Below, piece by piece: positions 12,701 to 22,840 of a stretch of 64,000 bases of DNA. The position numbers and the translations under genes are program-made. The notes beneath the pieces were generated by a model. It saw only the letters and a program-made list of their open reading frames with translations. It was not told where the DNA came from and searched no databases. The stretch comes from Antedon bifida (Eukaryota; Echinodermata; Crinoidea; Comatulida; Antedonidae). Position 1 is the stretch's first letter; every line of letters starts with the position of its first letter. The stretch is taken from positions 20,865,665-20,929,664 of the forward strand of contig OY727100.1 of assembly GCA_963402885.1 (NCBI GenBank), read 5' to 3'.

Positions 12701-13471
12701 ACAAACAATGGCACAGCAAACTGTAAAGAAATAGACGGATTCAGTATCCGGTTTTATCTAGGACCCTTTAAATCGTAGACTACATGCATTCATTTGTACT
12801 TAGCTTGCCTCGTTTTTCGATCGTACGATTTTGGTGAAATTCGGAAAACAATGAAAACACATTTTTTGTCCGTAAAGTGCTGTATCGCTAATTTGGATCA
12901 GTTAAAAAACTATTGCATTGTACACGAATGTATTACAAATATTACGAATATACATAGAATAGATTAGAAAATTACAGCAGAATCCCTTCCTTCAAACACA
13001 GCCCCCGCCCCATTATTTAAGGGACACCCATACAGGTGCTTAAATAATGGAGAGGATTAAGTAATTCTTTTTAAAATAGCTTCCGTATCTAATCGCTCTA
13101 AGAAAATAAGTTATAAATATTCTTTTCTAGGTTTACTTTCGGTTCTTAGTTTATGTTAAATTCTAAGAATATCCATCTAACTTGCGGACTACGAATTACG
13201 TAGTGGTAGGATAAATATGCAAGGTTTGTAAACATACCATATAGCGCATATCAGCTGCTTCTGGCTCCACTTGTCCTCTGTATTCATTGTGTTGGTCAAC
13301 AATTTCCTGTGCCTCCTGCTCTGTAAACGCGTCAGAATTTGTCGATCGTACAGATCTCTCAGTTTTGCACGTTCGCAAATTCTTACTAACAGACACGGCT
13401 TGTATTGACGCCAGGCTTACCAAAACGATAAACCCTACTTGGAACATCACTGCCTTCGATAGTAAACACAT
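3743..13471 (-). CDS. Membrane-anchored CAP protein with EGF-like and ShKT domains
   Basis: Eight exons: 13238-13471, 10523-10765, 9941-10068, 5726-5814, 5469-5498, 4869-4958, 3889-3996, 3743-3849, with consistent phases (0,0,2,1,1,1,1) and 342 codons. Order: signal peptide (MFQVGFIVLVSLASIQA; a start 8 codons earlier is possible), CAP domain with HNEYRG, GQNLWLGG, the signature GHYTQVVWADSYAIGCG and VCNYGLAGNY, a Cys-rich hinge (CASGSGECYNGQC), a 10-residue micro-exon, an EGF-like domain (CTCTCQNGFEGVDC), a ShKT domain (CEDRHKYC...WYPAQC...CPKMCGSC) and a C-terminal TM (LLILLLGFIGVIWAS) with a short cytoplasmic tail. CAP proteins are mostly secreted; here the TM would hold it at the cell surface. 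Function is unknown; related domain mixes include PI16/GLIPR-type proteins. Intron 3 holds an LTR element and intron 2 starts in a tandem array. Confidence 0.85.
4402..4742 (+). mobile_element. 5S-rRNA-derived SINE
   Basis: The head (4402-4520) reads like a diverged 5S rRNA gene: GATCACCGAAGTTAAGCAAC, TTGGATGGGAGACC and the 3' GGGTGCTGTATAC are all present. About 220 bp of unrelated body follows and it ends near TTGAATAAAATAAACATT. A 5S head joined to a body and A-rich tail is the layout of SINE3-type elements. It lies in CAP intron 6. Confidence 0.75.
4743..4853. mobile_element. MITE family 2, 3' end fragment
   Basis: Ends with GGGGGACAATACATCTTTAAA, the inverted form of the family 2 end. 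The left end is missing; the 5S-derived SINE abuts it. Confidence 0.5.
5189..5358. mobile_element. MITE family 1, copy 2 (degenerate right end)
   Basis: Starts TAAGCTCTGTCTACACTATC and keeps the core GTGATGTGCCCATATATGGA and the inverted ATCACATTTTTTTTGTCAA; the right TIR is decayed. In CAP intron 5. Confidence 0.7.
5939..6226 (+). repeat. 5' LTR
   Basis: Direct repeat of 9447-9726, with TG...CA ends and the 4-bp duplication GTAT outside. Confidence 0.9.
9447..9726 (+). repeat. 3' LTR
   Basis: Nearly identical to 5939-6226. Preceded by a purine-rich CGGGGGAAG and followed by GTAT. Confidence 0.9.
10308..10530. repeat. ~34-bp minisatellite copying a 5' splice site
   Basis: ACGTATTGTT recurs at 10308, 10341, 10375, 10407, 10441, 10475 and 10509. 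On the minus strand each unit reads CACACTACACACAG then GTAAAACAATACG, i.e. the end of CAP exon 2 (…CACTACACACAG) followed by its donor. The array starts exactly at the exon 2 boundary (10523). Confidence 0.9.
10960..11130 (-). mobile_element. tRNA-derived SINE, degenerate
   Basis: Minus strand carries a box-B-like GGTTCAAGTCT preceded by TTTGGCTACCAATTCAAAGG, resembling the SINE at 19391. In CAP intron 1. The ends are uncertain. Confidence 0.45.
11826..12383. mobile_element. MITE family 2, full copy
   Basis: Begins TTTAAAGATGTATTGTCCC and ends GGGACAATACATCTTTAA: inverted termini about 560 bp apart, non-coding between. In CAP intron 1. Confidence 0.8.
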
Positions 13472-15867
13472 ATATAGGTTATACGACTGATAAATTGTAA
13501 CAGTGGTTCTGGTGAAACTAACGTGTACGATGTGAAATCGGTTTGTCGACCAGCAGACTATATACTAAACTTGATGTTTTCTTTCTTTTGATTGGTTGGG
13601 AAGCGAAACGATATCATGTAAAGTTAAATTAGATTTTAGTTAATGACATTGTGTGCCTACTATTTAATAACTGTCACTCAACCACCTGTACACGTCACTT
13701 TAATAAAGTGATATTTACAAGAACTTTAATAAATCATTAATTTGATTATAGTCGATATAGTTATTATTATACATTCAAATCAAATAAAATATGTTATTTG
13801 TTGTAATGGACCAACTTAGGAGGAGATCCATTCAATTGAACAAACTTTTCTTTTTTAATTTCGGCATTATTGTCAGCATACACGTGTACACGTCACTTTG
13901 ATAAAGTGATATTTACACGAACTTTAATAAAGCTTTAATTTGATTTTATATCAATATAGTTATCAATATACATTCAAATCAATGTTGTAATGAACCAACA
14001 TAAGTTGTTACCCTTTTACCTCTTTCTTCTTCATATGTCAGCATTATACCATTATATTTTGTTTACTCTTTAACCTGTTTGTAAAATTATTTAACAAGCA
14101 TTTTTGATGATCATTCACATTTATTTCAAATTCTGACTCAACTTCTCTACATTGAAACAAATTAAAATCATACGTTATTGCAGTAAACATGTAATGCAGT
14201 AACTGCAGAAAAATACTTTTGCCGTGGTGTCTTAATGAAATAATTAAATAAGACCTTATTTATAATCAAATAATATGGTTACAGAAAATAGATACGTATT
14301 TAAGCACTTATTCTCTTGGCACAATTTAAGTATTTATGTAATTGTTGTCATCTTTTTATGTACCTTTAATTAAAACGAAATATTATTACTGTACAATAGA
14401 TAAAATTGTACTATAGATATTTATGAAAATAAGTTTTTAACGTGATACATCTTATGCTTATCTTATCCTCAAAATGATTTCCATTGTTTAGTTCACATTC
14501 TTAATCTGAATCTGAATCTGAATCTATGGTCTTTTTTAAAATTTATTTATTCAATTTCTGCCATATACAATACATAGAAAAAACAAATATAAAAGGCAAG
14601 GAAAGACCGAACAGGTGCTAAACACCTATGCTCGTTGGTCAATCCATATATTATCTAAAACAAATGTGACGAAAAAAAAGCCATTTAATATATCTCAGTA
14701 ATAATGGTAGATATTATGAGTTCTTTGAACTGAACTACACCACTTCGGCAAAAGCAGATCTGGCAATTAGACTATCACGTTCATTTGGGAGTTATCAACA
14801 CACATAACAAGATAACCTAAAGCAAATCCCGTGTATAGATTATTAACAAATATTATTGTATAAATAACCGTCGTATTATTACTACAGTTACTAACACCTC
14901 TCACGGCTGTTATTTACATTTTACATTCATGTTCCCACCATATTAATACAGGCGCTCAAAGATTTAAATTGGCCTAATTTAGAAGAAAAACAATATTACA
15001 ACGAAGCAGTCACAATGTATAAAATAATGAATAACTTGACACCATCCTACTTAAGAAACAGATTCTATGAACGCAAACAAACATATAATACTAGATCAAA
15101 AGATATTCTAAGTTTACATAAGGCAAACACTGAGTATAAAAAGAAAAGTTTCTCGTATTCTGGCGCAAAGCTATGGAACAGTTTAAATGCTATAAACTCA
15201 AATACAATTACAGCTCCTAATATACATATATTTAAAAAAATGATAAATGACCAAAGATAAAATATACTTGAAACTCTATATTTTTTCATGAAATCTTTTT
15301 TTGTTGTTGTTGTTGTTGTTTTTGTACTGTAAATGATAACTTGTGTAATAGTATAAATAGTTTTGTAGTAAGTAACGGCCTTGTGAAAAACACCAATATG
15401 GTGATTCAAGTATTGCATCCGTTTTTAAATAAAGTTGTTATTATTATTATTATGAATTCATCATCCAAAGGTCTTTAAAATGTATGTAAAGAGCTGAGTA
15501 CTAGTAATGAATAAACGAAGCAGTTATTGCTTGTTATGCACTTGGTGTTGTTGACAAAAAGAAACGTTTAATAGGCCTACTATGTGTTCAACGTTACGCT
15601 TAAGTGGGGGCAGACTAGCAAAGTGTGAGGTGTGATTGTAGTCGTGATAAACAAATATTTAAGGTAGAGATACGGATTATTTTTATATTAATTAAAAAAT
15701 ATCGATAGGATTATAAACTGTTTTGAAGATGGTGTTTACAAAGCACTTGAATGTCGTCTTCGTATGCATAATTAAATTTAACATAAGAAATTTTAAATTA
15801 GCAGCTGATAAGTCAATGCGGAATCACGTGACAATGTGTCAGTTTTCCATCTAGTAATCCATAGTAA
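13472..15867. other. Upstream flank of the CAP gene
   Basis: No host gene seen. Two similar tracts (about 13690-13760 and 13885-13985, sharing CACGTCACTTTRATAAAGTG) form a diverged direct repeat. A LINE 3' end lies at 14953-15455. The CAP promoter should lie just above 13471; I see no firm TATA box. Confidence 0.5.
14953..15455 (+). mobile_element. LINE 3' end (reverse transcriptase C-terminus and 3' UTR)
   Basis: Reading from GCGCTCAAAGATTTAAATTG it encodes about 97 residues with MYKIMNNLTPSYL and SYSGAKLWNSLNAI, the usual end of CR1/L2/jockey-type ORF2 (…G.xLWNSLP…). A 3' UTR and a (TTA)n tail at about 15440-15455 follow. 5'-truncated and inactive. Confidence 0.75.
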
Positions 15868-15893
15868 ATAGAATAGTAATCTAATCCACTAGG

Positions 15894-15983
15894 GCGCAAC
15901 ACAGGACGTACGCGCAACACAGGACGTACGCGCAACACAGGACGTACGCGCAACACAGGACGTACGCGCAACACAGGACGTAC
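15894..15983. repeat. 18-bp tandem repeat, 5 copies
   Basis: Unit GCGCAACACAGGACGTAC, five near-perfect copies in the outer part of the left foldback arm. The right arm has only a single diverged counterpart. Confidence 0.95.
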
Positions 15984-16321
15984 ACGCAACGCAAGTGATT
16001 TGACCAATGGCATGCGACAGTTCGGATAAGCCATTGCTTGTGATTGGTACGTCAAACTACTACGTTGTGCTTACGTCCTTAACTTGCCTCTCTTGGTTTA
16101 TATTATTTTATTGCTACAGTATAGGCCTACTAGTCCATGGGCCAGGTCCAGTTTTTTGCGAAAGCAGTATCAAATTGGTGGCAAATGCTACCATACATTT
16201 TTGGAAAGCTTAATATGTCTACTTTTTAGAAATCCATGATAGCAATGCCAATTGTACAGCTTAATAGTCATTTTTTAGGATTATATAACACCGCCTACGG
16301 AAAATATGCAACACCAAATTT

Positions 16322-17990
16322 TGGGGTAGTGGGTAACACTTTTGCTAATAACTCGGGATTTAATGAACAGATTTGCATTTTCTTGGTATCAATATGTAGT
16401 GTATAGACTGCTTAAGTGTAATATATTTTTCTAAGTAAATCCAACAATTATTGACGCCATTAGAGGTCAGAAGGTCATTGAACTTTAATAAAAAATGATT
16501 TTTTGTCTAATATTAACTTATAACTTTCAGTTTTTAACAAAAAAAATACAATAGATGTTATGCAAACTGATGTTTTCATGAACATATAGACCCAATAAAC
16601 AAGAAAATTGAAGTTAAAGATTAACAAAATATGAATATGCTGTGTATTATGAAGAAATTTGTTGTTTTTAGTAATTTGTAATCAGTTACAATTATGGGGT
16701 AGGGGGTAACATTTTTGCGAATAACTTACAATTTAGTTAACAGATTTGCATTTTCTTGCTATCAGTATGTAGTGTATAGATTGCCTAATTGTAATATACT
16801 TTTTAAAATTGAATCCCGTATTTATTGACATCTTTAGAGGTCAAAAGGTCACTGACCTTTAATCAAAAATGCAATTTCTTCTAAATTAGCTTATAAATTT
16901 CAATTTTAAACACAAAAATACAAGATATCTTATGCAAACTAATGTTTTCTTAAACCTATAGACACAATAAATAAGAAAATTGAAGTTAACTTTTTTCAAA
17001 ATTGAATATGCTGTGCATTATAAAGAAATTTTTTCGTCATTAGTAATCTTTGACAATAATGGGGTAGGGGTAACGTTTTTGCAAATAACTTAAGATTTAG
17101 TGAACAGATTTACATTTTCTTGTTATCAGTATGTAGTGTATGGATTTCTTATTGTAATATGCTTTTAAAAAATGAATCGAACATCTATTGATGTCTTTTA
17201 GAGGTCAAAGGTCAATGACCTTTAATCAAAAATGCAATTTCTTCTAAATTAGCTTATAAATTTCAATTTTAAACACAAAAATACAGGAAATCTTATGCAA
17301 ACTAATGTTTTCTTAAACCTATAGACACAATAAATAAGAAAATTGAATTTAACAAACAAATATTCTGTGAATTTATGAGGACATTCTGTCTGTTAATAGT
17401 AATGTATTATTAACAATTATAGGGTAAGGGGTTACATTTTTCCTAATAACTTTGTATTTAGTGATCACATTTGCATATTTTTGGTATTAATATGTACTGC
17501 GTAGGTTGCCTAATTGTTATATTCATTGTGAAAAAATAAAACGTAACATATATGGACATCTTTGTAGGTCAAATGGTCATTGAACATTTAAAGAAATGCA
17601 ATTTCGTCCAAATGTAACATTAATAAAGTTTCAATATTTAACGCAAAAATACACCAAATCTAACTTTTTTTTTAAACCTATAAAGACAATGGACAAGAAA
17701 TTGAAGTTAAAGATTAAAAACAAATAAACATGTGTAATAATATTAGGAATTGTGACCGTAATAGTAATTTGTAATTATTAAAAATTATGGGGTAAGGGGT
17801 AACATTTTTGCTAATAATTTTGAATTTAGTCAACATATTTTGCATTTCTAGGAACCAATAAGTAGTATATAAACTGTTTAATTGCTATATATTAAAAAAT
17901 TATCAAAATGTTTTTACCAATAGATTTATGTGGTTTTTAACTTATTAAACCTATAGAAAAAATTCACCGTTTAGTATTGTTATGGGGTAC
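16322..17990. repeat. Left arm of the foldback: five ~367-bp tandem units
   Basis: A GGGGTAGGGGGTAACATTTT-like word starts units at about 16322, 16695, 17061, 17423 and 17791. Units include an AGGTCA-rich block (16464, 16838, 17202; decayed at 17565). Confidence 0.85.
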
Positions 17991-17999
17991 GAAATAACA

Positions 18000-19640
18000 A
18001 AATGCATGACTTTTTGGAAGGTATACATTATTTGATTTATTATTAATTAAAATAAATGAATTTTAAATACCATATGAGGATAATAAATATATCTTTGATG
18101 TTTTATTGTTATTACATATTGATAATAATAAACATATCCAGCTTCTGTGTTGTAAATTGTTTTTTATAATTTACATATTCTAAACATCCAATTGTCTATA
18201 GTAATCATAGAAATTGTTTAGATTACCAATTATATCTTTTATTTGTAACTGATAAGATATTCTAAGGTTATAAGTGTAACTTTATTCAAACTCATTAATA
18301 TGTCAATTTTTTAGATTTTCATATTAGCTGCAGTTCCACATCTTCCAAATACGTTTGAAAGAACTGGGTATCTCTATGTTTTCATATCGCAGTTTGAAGT
18401 ATGTGCCATGTATCTTGGCATGGTCGAAGGTGGTTGTAAGTTTTCCCCATTTTGATCAAGGTTACCATTAATATCTATTAACCAATGTTTTAACCAAGAA
18501 CACTGGTGCAACATGTTACGGTCTTCAGTCTCTTTGTATTTTCTGGACTCCTGGAAAGGACCCAAAATATTGTGTCGAGAGAGAGATTGACATGGAAATT
18601 AACAATTATATTGGAGGATAACTCTGACACAACCACCTAAAGTTAGGTGAGAAGGCCCAGTCAATACAATTTACACAGGAAGGAAAAATCATATCTGGTA
18701 CATCTTCAGAAGAGACTGTCATGCATACTTTACATTTTCCTCTTTACTCACAGACGCCACTGAGCCAAATAGTGTTTCTATCCATTGTTGGATGCCCTTC
18801 ACATCTCTAGAGAATACAGACTGAAGACTATAACGTGCTGTACTTGGTTCTAGTATTTTCGTCAGCTTTTTCATAACATTTTAAAAGATATTAACGGTAA
18901 CGTTGATCAAAATCGGGAAACTTGCAAAGTATCACATTCCAAAATGTCAAGGAACATTGCACAAGATCATACTTCAGTTTGCGATAACAAAATCATGTCT
19001 TTTTAAGATTTCTATATATACCCAGTTGTTTTAAATGATGTAGGCTTTACTAGAATTTGACGATGTAATATAATAGAATTAATTTTTCTAGAAAGTGTGA
19101 ATTGCTAAACTGCAGCTGATATGCAGATCTGAAACATTTACATATTGTTACCGAGTTCATTTTTGTAAACCAAGATACAGGAAAATGTCAGATGAACATT
19201 TATAGAAAAAGAATATCTTTTAAATACAAATTTAATTGGTAGGCCCTAGTGTCATTTTTAAAATTACTATATAAGTCGATTAATTGATTTAAAGTACAAT
19301 CTGTAAAATAATAACAATTTATACAGTATAGTCTAAAAACAGTAGCCGGAGGATATGTATTTAAAAAATAACCAAATACCCTATCTAAAGTAGTGGAGCT
19401 GTAGCTTGGTGGTTAATGTGCTTGCCTTCCAATCCCAAGGTCCGGGGTTCAATCCTGACCTAGTGCCAGACTCTTTCAACTCAACTCCTTAAGCCTTAAG
19501 TGAGACTTAGTTTATAATCACGATAAATTATAAAATAGTTTATCCACCCTGTAATTTCATGATGAAATAAATGTTTTTATAAAGCTCCTATCCTCATATT
19601 AAAACAAAATCATTAATTTTTTTTTCAATAATGTATACCC
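18000..19640. other. Centre of the foldback element
   Basis: Unique sequence between the arms. The longest open stretch is 63 codons on the minus strand (18374-18565), which I do not recognise. A tRNA-derived SINE is at 19391-19580. Confidence 0.5.
19391..19580 (+). mobile_element. tRNA-derived SINE
   Basis: A-box-like TAGCTTGGTGGTTAATGTGC and B-box GGTTCAATCCT at tRNA spacing (about 19400-19465), then a non-tRNA body ending near GATGAAATAAATG. It lies just inside the right arm of the foldback. Confidence 0.7.
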
Positions 19641-21390
19641 TCCAACAAGTCATGCATAATGTTATTTTGTACCCCACAACAACACTAAATACTACAATTT
19701 TGTCTACAGGCTTTAAATAAAACTACACAACCACTATTGGTAATATTATTTGAGATCAAAATGTTGCATAATTTTTTGATATAACAATTTTTAATTAAAC
19801 AGTTTATACAGTACCCTACTTATTGTTACCAAGAAATGCAAAATATGTTCAACAATAAATTCAAAGTTATTAGCAAAAATGTTACCCCTTACCCCATAAT
19901 TTTTAAGGATTACAAATTACTAATACGGTCAAAATTCTTCATATTGTTAGGGCCTATACATGTTTATTTGTGTAATCTTTAACTTTAATTTGTATTTGTA
20001 CATTGTCTTTATAGGTTTGAAAAAAAAAAACCAGTTTGTAATAGATTTGTTGTATTTTTGTGTTTAAAATTTAAACTTTATTAATGTTAAATTTGGACGA
20101 AATTGTATTTTTTGTTAATGTTCAATGATCCTTTGACCTACAATGATGTCAATATGTTACGTTTTATTTTTTCAACATGAATATAACAATTAGGCAACCT
20201 ACACAGTACATATTAATACAAAAAAATGCAAATTTGATCACTAAATACAAAGTTATTAGAAAAACTGTTACCCCTTACCCTATAATTGTTAATAACAAAT
20301 TATTATTAACGGACAAAATGTCTTCATAAATTCATAGAATATTTGTTTGTTTAATTTCAATTTTCTTATTCATTGTGTCTATATGTTTAGGAAAACATCA
20401 ACATAAGATCTCTTGTAAGTTTGTGTTTAAAATTGAAATGTATAAGTTAATTTAGAAGAAATTGCATTTTTGATTGAAGGTCATTGACCTTTTGACCTCT
20501 AAAGACGTCAATAGATGCTGGATTCATTTTTAAAAAGTATATTACAATAATGAAATCCATACACTACATAATGATAACATGAAAATGTAAATCTGTTCAC
20601 TAAATCTTAAGTTATTTGCAAAAACGTTACCCCCTACCCCATAATTGTCACAAATTACTAATGACGAACAAGTTTCTTTATAATGCACAGCATATTCAAT
20701 TTTGAAAAAATGTTAAATTCAATTTTCTTATTTATTGTGTCTATAGGTTTAAGAAAACATTAGTTTGCATAAGATTTCCTGTATTTTTGTGTTTAAAATT
20801 GAAATTTATAAGCTAATTTAGAAGAAATTGCATTTTTGATTAAAGGTCAGTGACCTTTTGACCTCTAAAGATGTCAACAAATGCGGGATTCATTTTTAAA
20901 AAGTACATTACAATTAGGCAATCTATACACTACATACTGATTGCAAGAAAATGCAAATCTGTTAACTAAATTGTAAGTTATTCGCAAAAATGTTACCCCC
21001 TACCCCATAATTGTAACTGATTACAAATTACTAAAAACAACAAATTTCTTCATAATACACAGCATATTCATATTTTGTTAATCTTTAACTTCAATTTTCT
21101 TGTTTATTGGGTCTATATGTTCATGAAAACATCAGTTTGCATAACATCTATTGTATTTTTTTTGTTCAAAACTGAAAGTTATAAGTTAATATTAGACAAA
21201 AAATCATTTTTTATTAAAGTTCAATGACCTTCTGACCTCTAATGGCGTCAATAATTGTTGGATTTACTTAGAAAAATATATTACACTTAAGCAGTCTATA
21301 CACTACATATTAATACCAAGAAAATGCAAATCTGTTCATTAAATCCCGAGTTATTAGCAAAAGTGTTACCCCCTACCCCAAAATTTTGTG
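19640..21390. repeat. Right arm of the foldback: inverted ~367-bp units
   Basis: The reverse-complement word TGTTACCCCYTACCCCATAA recurs at about 19885, 20267, 20628, 20992 and 21365. The arm pairs with 16322-17990 in inverted order. Confidence 0.85.
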
Positions 21391-21811
21391 TTGCATATTT
21401 TCCGTAGGCGGTGTTATATAATCCTCAAAAATGACTATTAAGCTGTACAATTGGCATTGCTATCATGGATTTCTGAAAAGTAGACATATTAAGCTTTCCA
21501 AAAATGTATGGTAGCATTTGCCACCAATTTGATACCGAAAAAATGTCTGGCCCATGGACTATACATAAAAAACCAAGAAAGATTACATTACAAGAAACAT
21601 TTTTTTGTAAAAGTAAAACGTCAAGAAACGTACGTAAGTTTAGAGGTTCTTTAAGCTTGCTAGCTAGACACGCGATGCAAGGATGAAAACGCGACCCAAG
21701 CGTGTTGACCAATGACAAGCGAGAGTTCCAATAATCCATCGCTTGTGATTGGTCAACTCACTTACGTTGCGTTACGTCCTTGCGTCGCGTGTCTAGTGGG
21801 AACCAGGCATT

Positions 21812-22840
21812 ATTTTGACATGCCTATTGCTTATTACACACTAAGCTAAAGATAGACTCAATATGTACCCGATTCCCTTTACTTTGTCTCCATTATATAA
21901 TCATTTGTCAATATTATTGATACAGGATCAAAGATCTTATAGCCGAAGGCTATATCGTCAACTCCAATGTTATCGCAGTTAGAAAAATGATTCTTTATGG
22001 AGGTGTTTATAACAACTCTCTGCATTATCCAAAACAAAACGATAAAGCAGCATAAACATTTAAAGGTCATTTAGTTTAGAATTATTGAAAAAAAAACACG
22101 AAGTTAATTAAGTTAATCACATTGTGTCTGAACGATGAATAACAACATCTGGAAAAATAATAATATAAATTACATTGCAGTTTACATTCATAAAGAACAT
22201 TAATGATATATTAAATGTAAGGAATCTAATGTCTACAAGGCATAATGTCTGGTAAACATGTATGGCCTACTTTATATATTCCAATTATGTAGGTCACAAT
22301 TCTGACCAATGGAGAGACAAAGTCAATAATTTAAAGTCGTCACCATTACTTGTATGTGCGTGTCCTCTATGTAACTAGTTAGTTTCGTATCACGTGCATT
22401 GTATTATTTAATATGATTGGTCAGCGGATTGTAAAAACATGAATGGTGTGAGAAGATCTGAATGTTATGCAACAGAACCCACCTGTAGAGTGCGCCCTGT
22501 ACTACCGCGGCACAGACCCACTCTGCCGCGACAAAAATTAGAACGTTAACGTGGCCTATCCCATTCGATAGAAAATGCGGCTGATTAATTTAAGAAAAAG
22601 GTTTGATCTAGAGTCCATGTGTTATTAAACAAATAATTAGTTGAGTTGGAAAACTATTTATATTATGTGAACAGAAAGTCAATATTTCAGCTCATGAAAA
22701 TGTTATCTCTGTTAAAATTATAAACATTCATGAATTATGTGCTTAGGCCTATAATATTAATAATTAATAATTAACTTTTTGTTTAAAACAAATTTTAACA
22801 TTTAAAAATCCTTCTCTAGTAAAAAGTTTACTTCGTTTTA
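21812..22840. other. Intergenic stretch downstream of channel gene A
   Basis: No coding exon or named repeat recognised. A short inverted pair, ACCGCGGCACAGAC and CTCTGCCGCGAC, lies near 22505-22533. Confidence 0.5.

Larger units (their letters stand above)
15868..21811. mobile_element. ~6 kb foldback element with long tandem-repeat arms
   Basis: Two long inverted arms (about 16130-17990 and 19640-21560) face each other around a ~1.6 kb centre. Each arm is itself five tandem units of about 367 bp. Outer parts carry CpG-rich CGCAACGCAAGTGA words and, on the right, CTAGTGGGAACCAGGCATTA; the left end is more decayed (ATCCACTAGGGCGCAAC). The centre shows no recognisable transposase and has taken in a SINE. 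The layout recalls the TU foldback transposons described in sea urchins, which also have long tandem-repeat inverted arms. Outer limits are approximate. Confidence 0.75.

Noticed and set aside
15813-16055. 80-codon minus-strand frame with RPVLRV repeats
   Set aside because: The repeats are the 18-bp tandem array of the foldback element read in frame.
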